Assembly (NCBI GenBank): GCA_030052745.1
Contig: JANBVO010000011.1
Span: 682,001 to 746,000 of the forward strand
Source of the DNA: Pleurostoma richardsiae
Lineage: Eukaryota > Ascomycota > Sordariomycetes > Calosphaeriales > Pleurostomataceae
Length of the DNA: 64,000 nucleotides
Direction of reading: 5' to 3'
Shown: one piece after another, positions 11,305 through 22,782 of the stretch
Numbering within the stretch: position 1 is the stretch's first letter
Layout of the letters: every line of letters starts with the position of its first letter
Translations under genes and position numbers: made by a program
Notes under the pieces: model-generated
Told to the model about the DNA's origin: nothing
Database searches by the model: none
The model's input: only the letters and a program-made list of their open reading frames with translations

Positions 11305-12183
11305 ACTGAGATGAGGTAGTTGTTTAGGGAAGTAGTTCGTTATCAATTATGAATGGTAGGGCTAATACGATGCTCCTTCGTTCACTTCATCACCTTGATA
11401 CTTTTATATCTCTACCGAGTCGGAATTAAGAGCCGGACGCAACAGGGAAACGATGGTAAATGGCGACTAGTGTGTGATGGGGTGGTAAGCCGGTTGCATA
11501 AGTCGGTTGGTTCCCTACCTACGTTGGTGGTACGCCTTCCGGGGAACTCGGGTTTCCTCAAGTGGGATGTTTCTCAGATGGGGCCATCATCTACGAGTCA
11601 CCGTCACGAGAGCGGGCCAGAAACCTTGAAAAGTATGCTGTCGAATACGTTAGATACGAGCTATCGCACCATTGGCGCTAGAATTGACCGAATTGCTTGG
11701 TGATTCCTCGAACCAGAAGCCCCAAAAACACGTCTTATCCTGGCATAAGATTAGCTAGATGGGCTACGGTACCTACTAGAGTTGATAGCCGGAAGCGGAA
11801 AGACATAACGCCTTAACCAATTAATACCCAGATCAAAAGTGGTCTTTTGTGCACTTCTGGTTAGATTTCATCGATTAAGTAATTGAACAATAATGAAGTA
11901 CTAGTTGTTAGACGGTGATTCGTGGATTCTTTCTACAGGTAACTTGCTTAACTGAAAAAGGGTGAAACCCGAGACCTTGGCAGTCTCCATTTGACAGAAG
12001 AACGGCGGCGTCGGGCAAGTGTACGCAGTTATATCCACCGTCGTCTCGGATTTCGAGCTCTCGGAACCCCTATTTCCGATAGCTGAAGAGGAGCGGCTAG
12101 AAAACATATCTGAGCAGGCACACTGACGACTATGGCTTTAGGTCAACCAACGTTATGGACCGCCGCAAGCCTGAATTTGCACG
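11305..12183. other. Intergenic between divergent AKR and SDR genes
   Basis: This 879-bp stretch should hold the AKR promoter and the promoter of the broken SDR. It contains a CGG-N11-CCG site (listed) but no supported gene. Confidence 0.5.
12062..12078. promoter_or_regulatory. CGG-N11-CCG palindrome (Gal4-type spacing)
   Basis: The sequence reads TCGG, eleven bases, CCGA, about 105 bp upstream of the SDR start codon. Inverted CGG triplets spaced by eleven bases are the classic Gal4 site. Binding here is inferred from sequence alone. Confidence 0.35.
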
Positions 12184-13135
12184 ATGGGCTTCTTAGATTC
12201 CCGGTTATTTGTGAGGCCAAAATACCCGACCAAACCCTTCGCCGACCAGGTCGTGATTGTGACAGGGTCGAACGTTGGACTCGGGTTCGAAGCAGCTCGG
12301 CACTTCGCCTGCCTCGATGCCGCACGCGTGATCCTCGCAGTCCGGAACATCCCATCGGGCGAGAGGGCCAAAGGATCGATCGAGCAGTCCACTGGCCGAC
12401 GCGGGGTCTGCGAGGTCTGGGAGCTAGATCTGGCTTCTTACGACTCGGTCAAAGCATTCGCAGCACGAGCCTCAGAACTTCCGCGGTTGGACATTCTCAT
12501 GGCGAATGCTGGCGTTGCGACGACACGGTATAGCACTGCGGAGGGTCACGAACTTACCATCACTGTCAATGTCATTAATACTTTCCACCTAGCGTTCCTT
12601 CTAGTTCCGAAATTGAAGTCGACGGCCCGGGAGTTCCCGCCAGCCAACCCTCACTTGTCTATAGTAACAAGTAAGGTGCACGCATGGACTGACCTTCCAG
12701 AATGGGCGACAGACAACACATTTGCGACGCTCGACGATGAAATCACAGCTAAAATGAATATGCGCTACGCGGCTTCGAAGCTCCTGGAAGTTCTCCTGGC
12801 ACGAGAACTGGCGGGGAAATTGGAAGGTCCTGGGGTTATCGTGATATGTTGCAACCAGGTCTGTGCCACTCGCAACTATCTCGCGAGGATGGGTGGACGG
12901 CTGCTTTCTTGAAACTCGTTCTGGCCCGCTCCACTGAGGTTGGTAGTCGGACACTGATGGCGGCTGCTGCTGGGGGTCCGAAAGTCATAGCGCATACATG
13001 AGAGATGGAGAAGTGGACAATGACGCATTTTCAGCTTTTTTCCGCGGTGAGGATGGTACGAATGCACAAGGAAAGGTCTGGAAAGAGTTGGTTGACATTC
13101 TTGAGAATATACAGCTAGGGGTTACTATGGTTTGA
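12184..13135 (+). pseudogene. Short-chain dehydrogenase/reductase with two one-base deletions
   Basis: The SDR starts at the ATG at 12184, with cofactor motif TGSNVGLG, NAGVAT, and the active site Tyr/Lys in MRYAASK. It reads in one frame to about 12855. There the homology moves to the next frame inside a continuous conserved stretch (a CC where CCC is expected). It then runs to about 12979, where a second missing base (again in a C run) moves it once more. It ends at the TGA at 13133-13135. Adding two bases gives 954 nt, 317 residues, the usual length of fungal retinol-dehydrogenase-like SDRs. As it stands, the first frame stops at 12912, cutting off the last quarter including part of the substrate-binding region. 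Neither site leaves room for an intron. It is either a young pseudogene or carries two base-call errors. Confidence 0.8.
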
Positions 13136-13605
13136 TGCATCCCGGTCAGCAAGATTCAGAAGCTGCCAGGGCTACGGTAGAGTCAGTAAGGGAACTTGTC
13201 TTGGGAGCCAACATGTACGTCTGCATCTCGATATATGAAGGTGTTCCTAGCGATGTCCGAGGTAATAGTGTGGGCGGTATGCCCTACATCTGATAAAGCT
13301 ATCTTCTCGTGACTCAAGGAGAACGCCGCCAGATAGATGTCTGTGGTATCAGCCGATTTTCAAAGCTCACGAACATTCACGTTGGGTGCTTGAACAGAAC
13401 AATCTACAGAGACATTTTTATACTTAAAGAGATATACTTTGAATTGAATGCAGCTTTTGCGGGTAACTCTGTTTGTTTTGCTACCTGACTTTGCATTATT
13501 CTTCCTAATGTCTCCTGGTCGCTTCTCGCTAGCCTTTCCAACGCTACAGAACACGGGGTACCTAGCTGAGATTCAAGGTTTTCCCAGATTATATGTACTG
13601 TGGCT
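13136..13605. other. Convergent 3' intergenic region
   Basis: The 470 bp between the ends of the broken SDR and the MFS gene. No supported gene; presumably the 3' UTRs of both. Confidence 0.5.
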
Positions 13606-15326
13606 TCAGACCTGAAACCTGAACCGAGGATCTTTGGTGCTAGCAACGCCCTCCGTAACGTAGACGCTACCGTGGCTGCGTGACTGCAACCGATCGCGAC
13701 GGCGGTTCTCCCACCTCATCCACAGCGTATAAAGTACGCAAAGCGCGAACGATATTGAGCATACAGCCACGTTGACACGCAGACTGGTGATGTAACGAGG
13801 AGCCTCTTGGCTGATATAGACGTTGGACGAGACGAAGCCACCACAGTTGCCGGCAGCGATAGTGACGCCACCGAGGAGCGCTCGGGCATTGAGGTTAGGA
13901 ACATTGGCCATCGTCCAGGCGCTTCCGATGGGCGTGTTTGGATAGGCCTGTGCATTGGTAAGTCTTTATAGCTCGGACATCTCACAAGAGAGACAATAAA
14001 GAACTTACGCCAATAGTGCAAAGAAACATTGCGAAATACAGCACGCCCATGGAATTAGTGCTGACAGTCATGAGAATAATGTAGCTGACTAAGCTGACAA
14101 TAATTGCGGCTGCCGAATGAAGGCCACGCTCTCGAAAGTGGTCAGACAGTCGGCACCATATGACAAGGAGCGCTGCTCCCGTCAGGGCAGGAGCAACAGT
14201 GTACTGAGAAAATTGTTAGCAGCAGACTCTGATGCACGCTGACGAGCTCGCTTACCAAGTTTGTCTTTACCGTGCCGTAGCCCAAGCGTCGAACAACCAT
14301 CGCAAGGAAGTTAGCGTTAGACGTCAGAACAATTCCGGACAAGAACGAGAGGACAACACGGATGTACCCGTGTAGAGAACGAAACTCCAGGAAAGCCTCG
14401 CCCCAGGCGAACTTGGACTCAAGAGACTGCACGGAGTCCTGCTCCAGCCGCAGCTGGGCAATTTCCTTCTCTGCCTTATTCAACCACCAGGCGCTCTGCG
14501 TGCTGGATGGCAAGCCAAGGAAGATGAGGATCGCCCAGAACATGGTAATCGAGCCCTCGAGGAAGAAAAGGTAGGACCACGTATAGTACTTCCCCGGAGT
14601 GAGTTGGAACATGCCGAACGAGAGGAGCCCCCCAAAAGCGGACGCACTAACGAGGGAGGCGTAGAAAATACCGATTCGCGTAGCTAGCTCCTTGCGTGTA
14701 TACCAGAGGGACAGGTAGAACATGCACCTGCAGATGGAGATTAGCTTTGATGCTATCAAAGAGAAGGATCCATGAAACATACGAAGCTAGAAATCCTGCC
14801 TCGAACGCTCCGACGAACACACGACAAATGACAAGCTGCTTGAAGTCTGTGACAAAACCTGTAGCGAGGGATGCGGCACCAAAGACAAGGAGCATGATGG
14901 TGATCGAGATCCGGGCCCCTATTATCTTTGTACTCATTGTCACGAAAGGCCCGAGGACGACAAATGGTATTTGGTAATACGTCAAGACTTGGTTGAACTG
15001 GTTGCCAACCAGGCCCAGGTCGTCCTCAAGGCCAGCTGTGTGCGCATTAGAAAGGTTGCTTCGGTCTAGAGAACTTCATGGCACATTTCCGTCAGCACTG
15101 TCGAATAAATCGAAAGAGATAGTTCACAGCCTCAGAGGAGTGGCTTGATTTCTAGGACTGACTTGAAGAGGTAGGCAACTGCTAAGATGGGCAGAAGAAT
15201 GAAGTCCGCCTTGCGTTTCAAGGACCCGACAACGTTAGGGTCGAATGCGACTTCATGCGATGCATCGTTAACAGAGCCACTTTCGACGTCCTTTATGGAT
15301 GATGGCGTCTTCTCGGAGTTAGGCAT
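13606..15326 (-). CDS. MFS transporter, anion:cation symporter (DAL5/allantoate permease-like)
   Basis: Five exons: 15326-15163, 15073-14783, 14727-14256, 14203-14009, 13947-13606. They give 487 residues and all four GT-AG introns (89, 55, 52, 61 nt) keep frame. The N-terminal motif LDRSNLSNAHTAGLEDDLGL spans the first intron and is typical of the DAL5 / nicotinate-allantoate permease family. The long hydrophobic segments fit 12 membrane helices. The stretch CMFYLSLWYTRKELATRIG and the following ASAFGGLLSFG are family hallmarks. It probably imports a small carboxylate or nitrogen compound with protons across the plasma membrane; the substrate cannot be read from sequence. It diverges from the Zn2Cys6 gene at 15704 across 377 bp that contains a TCGG-N5-CCGA site, so control by that regulator is likely. 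Confidence 0.9.
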
Positions 15327-15703
15327 CTTGCCAAGCCAAAGCAGTCTCTGTGAGCTTTTGAGATTGGGTCGAAAGAGGTGATCGCGAGGTAGCTTGGTGG
15401 TTGAAGAGCTTGCACAACGCAGAGCTGTCTACCCGGCCACGGTCAACAGAACAGCCTCAACTTATAGACTGCCATTCCTGAGATTTGATAAAATGGCAAG
15501 ATAACAGAGCTGAGGTCTGGATGAGTTGCATTTTCCATGAACGACTCATGGGACGAAGCTAGTGGTGATAAGGGTGGACACTCCCCACACCCCTCGCCTG
15601 GAGATGTCTAGCTGGACAGATATATTAGTTCGGCTCGTTCCCGATTATCATCGGCTGTGCCGAGCCCAGTTTCTCCAATCCTTCACACATCATAAATCTC
15701 CAG
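15327..15703. promoter_or_regulatory. Divergent promoter of MFS transporter and Zn2Cys6 regulator
   Basis: 377 bp between two divergent start codons, expected to drive both genes. It holds the TCGG-N5-CCGA palindrome at 15651-15663 and a looser CGG-N7-CCG at 15631-15643. Confidence 0.6.
15651..15663. promoter_or_regulatory. TCGG-N5-CCGA palindrome (Zn2Cys6-type operator candidate)
   Basis: Inverted CGG triplets five bases apart, flanked by T and A, about 40 bp upstream of the regulator ATG. The same arrangement occurs twice in front of the esterase gene at 18125. Confidence 0.5.
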
Positions 15704-17664
15704 ATGGAGCAAGACAACGCATCCGCTCAGCGTCTCCGCAGGACGCTTCAGGCTTGTCGAGCCTGGTAAGCACTGTGATAGATATGCCGAAACGCTTGAG
15801 TAGTGCTTACGATGATTCCACAGCCGGCAGCGGAAGACAAAATGCGACGGCAGACGGCCGCGATGTCGGCACTGCTCGTCACGGAACATCCCCTGTGTCT
15901 GGCCAGACGGAAATGTTGTGCCATCCTCTGTCTCCACGGACGCTGGATTAGCATCAAGGTCACCGCAAAATCACGTACTCCCAAGCAGTGAAGCTCTACG
16001 GCATTGCTTCGAAATATTCTTCCAGCGGCATTTCGCCCCAGACTTCTGTTCCTTCCTGTACAAAAAGGACTTTCTCGAACACTACCGCGATATGCCATTT
16101 CTCTCTATCAGTATCGTTGCCTTGTGCTCACGCTACCTTAGCCCGTCTCGGGCGAGGCAAGATTACTCCCTATCATCTGCGGAGGAGGTCGGCAACCTCT
16201 ACGCGAAAATTGCACGGCGGATGGCCAGAGACACATCGGATCAACCGACAGGCATGTCCTATCACCACTATCATGCTATTATGAACGGTGGATCCGAGTA
16301 TTCAGATACTAACCAGGATGGTAGTGCCGAACATCCAGGCCAATTTAGTGCTTGCCCTGTCCGAGCTGCTATCTGGTTCGGGGTCGAGGCAATGGATGTA
16401 CGCCGGCAATGCTATTAGGATGGCGCAGGTGATGCGCCTCAATAAGGATTTCCATCAGCGTCACCCGCCCCGAGAGCAAGAGATCCGCCGTAGGATCTTC
16501 TGGGCATGCTTCGTCTTCGACAGACTGCTGGCTAGCTCGATGGCCAAACCCAGGACTCTATCTGTCGGGAATATCGGCATTGCCCTCCCCAGTACCGATC
16601 TCGCCCTGGCCTACCGGGAGGAAACTAGAGGATTCACTTTAGATACTCTCAATGCTTTCTCAGGAGCGCCATCAGAGATCGGCATCATGCCATTTCTGCT
16701 AGTCACAGTCTCCCTCTTCAGCGACATCGCTGACATTCACATCTGCAGGGGCCGCTTCAACGAGAAGCTCCCGCCGACGGATCCGCGGAGTCAATTCTTC
16801 CAGCGGCACGCCGCTATGCGGGAATGGGCTGGGAGTCTCCCCTCATGGCTACGGTGGAACGAACACAACTACAGCGTGCACGATGACCTTGGCTTGGGCA
16901 AAGAGTTCACAGCCATGCATCTTCTTCTCCGGAGTTCCATGTGCATAGCACACCAGGGGTATCTGCCCCAGAACGACGGGTCTTCCATCCTTCTAGATAC
17001 CCTGGATGCAGCGGGCCTGTCACTATTGCACAGGGATGATGGCCTCATTTCTACATGTGTCAGTAATGCACTGGCTGTTGGCGAGATGGTCACCTGGCTG
17101 GCCAGGGAAGAGCGGAGTGCGGATGCCAACCTGAGATCCCCATGGGTGGCCATAGCATTACTTTCCGTTTCACCTAGCCTCCTGTGGCTTCAGTACAGCG
17201 ACGAAAGCCAGGACCACGCCGCCTCTTCTGGTCTCGCTAGAAGCTTCCTAGAGTCATTTAACTTATTACTCCAGTCATGGAGGAGCAGCTGGAGAGTAGC
17301 ATCGGAATGGCTGGCGGTTCTAGATGGCATGGAGAGACTGTACAGGTCCGCTTATCTAGGTGAGGTCTCGGAAGGCTCACCCGAGGGTTCGCAAGGTGAA
17401 GGAAGCCACGCGGATGCCGTCGATGAAGAAGAGCCAGGGCAGTATCGCCCGAAGCCCGGTGATGGGTTTCCGCACATAAGCACCGCGGCACCGCTGTACA
17501 CGATGCTGCGTCTAAGCGGATCCGGCGCCAGCCCCATCAGTCCCGCAGAGACCCAGCAGCACTGGATGTGGCTGCAGCTGATAGAGACTTGGCCGCATAA
17601 TCTGTCCGAGGTCTCAATGCAGGGACTGGATGACGATAGCCTCAGGTTCCTGGGCATGTCATAG
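15704..17664 (+). CDS. Zn2Cys6 transcription factor with fungal-specific regulatory domain
   Basis: Three exons: 15704-15765, 15824-16251, 16325-17664, giving 609 residues. The zinc cluster is assembled only across the first intron: Cys 18, 21, 28, 35, 38 and 45 (CX2CX6CX6CX2CX6C). The second intron (16252-16324) has a GC donor (ACAG|GCATGT) with an ACTAAC branch point. It restores the family motif VPNIQANLVLALSEL at the join. The middle region is the Fungal_trans domain (WMYAGNAIRMAQVM, RRRIFWACFVFDRLLA). Such proteins bind CGG triplets in the nucleus, usually as dimers. It is divergent from an MFS transporter and followed by an esterase; both promoters carry TCGG-N5-CCGA sites, so these are its likely targets, itself included (inference). 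Confidence 0.9.
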
Positions 17665-17843
17665 CGCCTGGCCTCAGATAGAAATGGATGTCCATGACTC
17701 TGCGACTTGCATGGCGCGGATGACGTCGTTTGATGTAGCTCACTACCTACATATTTTGGTTTCTAGACATCCGAGTGGAAGCAAGTGTCAGTCGGGGATT
17801 GGAGATGAAGTGGAGCTAGGGCCAATATCGGGCTATTCTTTGT

Positions 17844-17861
17844 TCAGATCGGCTCTTCCGA
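17844..17861. promoter_or_regulatory. TCGG-N5-CCGA site, copy 1 of an 18-bp direct repeat
   Basis: Reads TCAGATCGGCTCTTCCGA; CGG at 17850 and CCG ending at 17860. It lies about 265 bp upstream of the esterase start and matches copy 2 at 17 of 18 positions. Confidence 0.55.
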
Positions 17862-17913
17862 TCTGGGACATTCACAGGAGACAGGGACCCGACATCGGAT
17901 CTTCCATTAAGTC

Positions 17914-17931
17914 AGATCGGTTCTTCCGAGA
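17914..17931. promoter_or_regulatory. TCGG-N5-CCGA site, copy 2 of an 18-bp direct repeat
   Basis: Reads TCAGATCGGTTCTTCCGA, exactly 70 bp after copy 1. The spacing and near-identity suggest paired binding sites for a zinc-cluster dimer. Confidence 0.55.
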
Positions 17932-18124
17932 TGATATTCGACGAAGCCCGATGTTGACGTTCTGTGACGAGAATCCTGTACACACCCCTATTTTAAGCCT
18001 CTATATCTTTGTGCGAGATCCCAAGCTGTCGAAACTGTAAAGAGAGATAAGATCATTACGCCACTCCCTCGCCAAACATAATCCTCAAGATAGTTCGAGA
18101 TAATCCCATCTCCGTCCTCAAACC

Positions 18125-19412
18125 ATGGCCCCTTCTGCAGTCGACCCTGCTCCCCAGACCGAGAGCGCCCCGAACGGCATCCATCCGAGCTTCCTCGACA
18201 GGCTCGATAACGACTTCATCGAGTACTACAACGAGCACTTTGCTAGCAAGCCCGCCACTCATACAATTCCTGTCTCTGAGATCAGGACCGGCTGGCAGCA
18301 TAAGTACCGGAGTCCCTGGTGCCGCGACTACTCCGGCGAGCCGCTGGTCAAGGACCTCAAGATCCAGTCAGACGACGGTCACATCTTCACCGCGAGGTGC
18401 TACTACCCCGACCCGGAGAAATGGGGCCCTGGCCCGTATCCGGTGTACATCAACTTTCACGGTATGCCCAGGAGCCATTAAGAACACACGTCGTCCTGGC
18501 TGACAAGGGCTGGCTTGAAAGGCGGGGGATTTACCTTTGGCGACCTGACTGGTGATGCCGAGCTCTGTGACCAGTATCGGACGAGAGTCGGAGTTCTAGC
18601 AATCGATGTGGACTACCGCTTATGCCCAGGTCAGAAAGGTTTCAAATACCTGCTAGATGGGGACTGCTAACACCTTGAAGAGTTCCGTTTTGGAAAAGGT
18701 CATGAAGATGCTTGGGCTGCTCTCCGATGGGTTTGTCAATGTTCCCTCCCTCGTGACTTACATCGTCTGGTGTAGACTAACAAAGAGGCCCTATACAGGT
18801 TCATAACCACGGCAAAGAGCTCAATGCGATCCCCGAATCCATCTCCATCGGTGGTATCTCTGCTGGAGGCCACATATCCGCCGTACTCCAGCAACAGGCT
18901 CGGGATTCGGGCCTCAGTCTCAAGCTAGGTATGTGCCAAGTACTTAGATCGTACCTTTAGGCCACCTAGATTGACAGATGGGTATTCCCGCAGCTGTCTT
19001 GGCCGTCCCCGCCGTAACATCTCACGCCGCCTACTTGAAGGCCTCAGACGCACCCTGGCCCTCTTGCTCCGAGAACGAGTTCGCGCCGTGCCTTAACTGG
19101 GCCCGGATCCTCTACTTCAGGGGCTACAGCAGGCCCGATGGACTGAAAGGCGAGGTAGCGCACATCGTACGCCAGCCCCTAGACGGCAACCTGCACGGCG
19201 TGTGCCCGACCATCGTACTGACCGCGGCCTGCGACCCGATCCGCGACGAGGGCGAGGCGTATGCGCAGAAGCTGATCAAGGAGGGCGTGCTGACCACAGT
19301 GCGGAGATACAGTGGCGTGCCGCACCCCTTCATGCATATGTCACCCATCAAGAAGGCGCAGATATATGTCGAGGACGTGTGTGCGGCGCTGAAGGCGGCT
19401 CATGGCCTGTGA
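18125..19412 (+). CDS. Alpha/beta hydrolase of the hormone-sensitive-lipase type (esterase)
   Basis: Five exons: 18125-18461, 18522-18629, 18681-18730, 18799-18928, 18994-19412, giving 347 residues. All four GT-AG introns (60, 51, 68, 65 nt) keep frame. The last acceptor is the CCCGCAG at 18987-18993; using the nearer ACAG would break the frame. The oxyanion motif HGGGF is formed across the first intron. The nucleophile lies in GGISAGG, the acid in ACDPIRDEG and the His in GVPHPFMHM, so the triad is complete. No signal peptide is seen, so a cytosolic carboxylesterase is expected. The start has a good context (ACCATGG). An AATAAA lies at 19421. With the upstream transporter and regulator it could form a small uptake-and-hydrolysis unit. 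Confidence 0.9.
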
Positions 19413-20423
19413 GAGATGAGAATAAACTATATGAATAGATAGAAAACATGGAAAGCCTCTTTGAGGGCTTTCTGCCTCTCTACATACCTAGAAGGTGTCT
19501 ACATAGAGTAGAATCGAACGGTGAACCAGCAAGAGAAGTTCGGCTCATATGATCTGGTAGGTCTGGACAGTGCCGGTGAAAACCTTTGGCTAATCCCTCA
19601 TGGAGACCTCAATCAGCAGAGACAAAGAATGAAGATCATTACGAGGCACTGCACCGTTCGTTGGTTCCTATCCATGCTTGGTTCAAGAGGGAACGGAGGC
19701 ATTGGTAGTATCACCAACTTGTCCGGTCATCACGAACGTACACCCATCTCTCAACTTTTGCCAGTGGCGAGTCAGAAAGAGATAGAACCAACATCTCACG
19801 AGAAACCATGCGGAATGTTGATAGATATGCGTATCCTATGGTTGTTTGTCACCTTCTGAGCCACACCAAATCGGCCTCCCAGCTCTAACGTGTAATAAAT
19901 CACGATGTATTTCACCTCTCCCTTCAGGTCTGTCAATCTCTTTGCTGTGTTACCAATGGCGTGCGACTTATTTCTCAGTCGTTAACGTACTCTTCGCTCC
20001 TGAACCCCTTCTCATTTTCAAGACGGCCTTATCCGCTTTAGGTTTATTCCCTCCACGCTTGCACCTTCGGGATAGATGGGCGTTGCGAAGTAGGCCTCAA
20101 TAAGCCAGGCCCTTCGTCTTAGGCGGCTTGTTGCTTCCGAAGTCTCAAATGCCGCGGATTCTGGACATGCTTATCGGAAACTTCATCTGCCTTATTCATC
20201 CGTCTGGATGTTCAGATGTCCGACAGGCCGCTGAACCCCAAGCGCTCTTACGTCGTGTTCGCGTTTATGGACAGCGGCGTATGTCTAGCTGTCAGGAGCG
20301 GGGAAGAAGAGACTCCAAGGACGGCGTGACATCTCCCAGATATCATTTTCCGTCGTGCGCATTGCTATATTGTCAAGGAGCCCGTACGTGCGTCATTCAC
20401 TTGACTGCCGAGGAACAATCCTC
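19413..20423. other. Convergent 3' intergenic region
   Basis: About 1 kb between the esterase and MATE gene ends. It contains AATAAA at 19421-19426 and a short hairpin with a 7-bp stem (GAAAGCC / GGCTTTC, 19451-19472). Short ORFs here resemble nothing I know. Confidence 0.5.
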
Positions 20424-22782
20424 TCAAACTTCTGCATCGGGCAGCTTGGATTCGATGTGGACATCCTCGGAGCGCATCCTGGCCTCGGCCTGGGCAACAG
20501 CCCTTTCCCAGTCTGCATTATACAGGTATAGGAGCTCGACCGCCGAAACGCTAAATAGTATCCTCGTCAGTAATCAGTGCTGCAACTGACGTGAACCCGG
20601 CCAGCCGAGCAGGTAGCAGTTCCGAGGGAAGGTGTAAACTTACACAGCAAGTCCAGCCGTCAGACCCGCCCACAGGCCACTCAGCTTCCAGCCCAGGGCA
20701 AACGCGGTCGAAAGCGAGACGGGCAGCGCCACCAGGTAGTAGGAGAACAGGTTTGCATAACCGCCGATTGCCTGGCGACCGACGCCGCGAAGAATGCCGT
20801 GAGAAACGGCGGCCAGGGCGTCAAAGATCTCCATGATTGCACAGACGAGTATGACCCGCGACGCGATGCCGATAACTTCCTCATCGTCGGTGAAGACCTC
20901 GGGTAGCTGCCTCCGGAGGGCGACGAAGAGGGTTAGGTTGAATAGTCCTACGAGACAGGCTGCTATGACAGCCTACACGGGACAAGTACCATTAGTTTAC
21001 ACACCAGTACGCTTGAGATGAGAAGAGAAAGCCCAATTGAAGAAGTCCAGTGGGCAGAGAAGCCGGGATACGTACAACTTTCGCAGTCTTTCTCGCGGCG
21101 TCAGGCAGGCGAGCTCCAATGAGATTCGCGACCCGGGTGGAGGTCGCGATGGCGAGCGGGAAGGGTATGTTGAACGAAGTGGACGTCACCGTAACCAGGA
21201 CACTCTGCGCGGCGAGTTGCGCGGTACCGAATTGGCCGGCAGCAATGGTCAGGATCTCCAGAACGGAGAACTGGGCCTCGATCATAATCATGCCCGGCAG
21301 GGCCAGCTTGAGCATCGGGCCTGAAAGTCAAAGGTCAGTAAGAGCCCGACGCATCTCACTTCGAGACGGAGCAAACGACAAAGCTTACCCCAGTTACTAA
21401 ACGCCTTCTTGCTCAAGCCCTTCCAACACTGCCTGCCCTCGAAGAAGCGGACGTACAAGACGAGCAACAGCGGCAGCAGGTTCTGCGTAATGGCCATGGC
21501 GGTGGCCGCGCCAGCGAAGTGCCAGCCGAACTTGAAGACAAAGAGCCAGTTCTGGAAAAAGCTAAGCGGTGCGCCCACCAGCAGTGTGTAGGTCGTAGCG
21601 TGGAACAGTCCCTGTGACTGCACGAAGCGCTTGCCACTCTCGAAGGCCGCAACGCCGGGGATGCCGAATATCAGCACCCGCAAGTAGAGCGCCGCGAGCG
21701 ACGCCGTCTCGCCGCTGGGCACGAGGCGGGCCAGGATCGGCTCGGAGAACCACCAGAGGAAGGCGATGGGAACCATGAGAATCCAGAGGAGCCAGGTCAT
21801 GCGCTGCGCCTGCAGCCCGACGAGGTGTTTGTGGCCAGACCCGTAGGCCTGGGCGCACAGCGTGTCGAGGCATGTCGCGAGGCCCTGGACAGGGACGTAG
21901 CACGTAATGCTAGCAGTCATTGTAGCCACTAGATACCCGCACTGTCAGACCTCGTTTACAGGTCCTCCACGTAAGAAAGGGGCACTTACAGTTGACAGCG
22001 GCGAGCTCAACCATTCCGAGGCGACCGACAGTGAGCACGCTCGCGATAGTGACAGAGTAATGCAGGAGAAAAGTGGCAATCAGCGGGGCCGAGTATTGCA
22101 CCAACGTCTTGGCTTCTCGCTGCCAGGTCGTCTTGATGTCATGTGCCGCCACAGCTTCGTCCCACCTTTCGTGGACTTCCTCGGGAGGCGGCGTCGACGG
22201 CTCCTCGTCCTCATCTTCGATAGCACCGCCACCATGCAGCAGCGGAGTGGTCTCGGCAGCTGTCTCCGAGAAGATTGGTTCCGGCTGCTCGTGGTCCCGA
22301 ATTTTGGTGCTGAACAGGCGGCGGTAGATGCGCCCTGCGACGCTGACTCTCCGCCAGCTGTGAGGATGCCTGGGCGGGAGGATGGCGTTGTCGCGTAGCA
22401 GGCTCACTTCAGCGTGCAGCGACTCTTCCGCCTCATGTGGGTTGGGAACGGGGCGATCCACTCCAGGAAGTGGTACCGTTGAGTAGCCACACCCATATGC
22501 AACACCAGAAGGGTGAAAGGCCAATTTCACCGCGGCCGGGTCGGTCTCTGTAGATTCAGACCCGGTATCCGAGGCGCTGCGCGCATCGGTGTCGTCATCC
22601 TCTGAGGAGGAACATTCTGCAATGTCTTTACTCAAAATTTCCTGGACGATGGGCGCCGTGGGGATGAATGACGGGGGTAAGGGGAGACTCTCGGGCAGGA
22701 TGTCGGAGAGGACCGAGTGACGGCGGCCCCGTGGGCCGGAGCCGATATCAACCGCGGTGGATCCCGAGCCGGAGTCGGACAT
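20424..22782 (-). CDS. MATE family multidrug/toxin extrusion transporter
   Basis: Five exons: 22782-21990, 21928-21389, 21320-21076, 20972-20644, 20550-20424, giving 677 residues. All four introns (61, 68, 103, 93 nt) are GT-AG and keep frame. Residues 1-240 are a hydrophilic, acidic and Ser-rich cytoplasmic N-terminus (TETDPAAVKLAFHPSG, then TTPLLHGGG). Twelve helices follow, with MATE signatures VQGLATCLDTLCAQAYGSG, FGIPGVAAFESGKRFVQSQG and STRVANLIGARLP. Family members export cationic drugs or metabolites using proton or sodium gradients. The long N-terminal extension is usual for ascomycete vacuolar/plasma-membrane MATEs. The start is the first in-frame ATG. It is divergent from the regulator at 24080 over 1.3 kb. 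Confidence 0.92.

Larger units (their letters stand above)
17665..18124. other. Promoter region of the esterase
   Basis: 460 bp between the regulator stop and the esterase ATG, holding the two 18-bp direct repeats listed. Between them a degenerate third copy, CGG-N5-CCA, lies at 17898-17908. Confidence 0.6.

Noticed and set aside
17852-17864. GCTCTTCCGATCT equals the end of a common sequencing adapter
   Set aside because: It lies inside an 18-bp repeat whose second, diverged copy 70 bp away does not match the adapter, and the flanks are normal sequence. Read mapping would settle it.
18929-18993. Apparent frameshift in the esterase gene
   Set aside because: Using the CCCGCAG acceptor instead of the upstream ACAG keeps frame and family homology.
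9416-19412. Secondary-metabolite gene cluster
   Set aside because: Oxidoreductases, transporters and a regulator are present but no polyketide, peptide, terpene or other backbone synthase gene is in the window.
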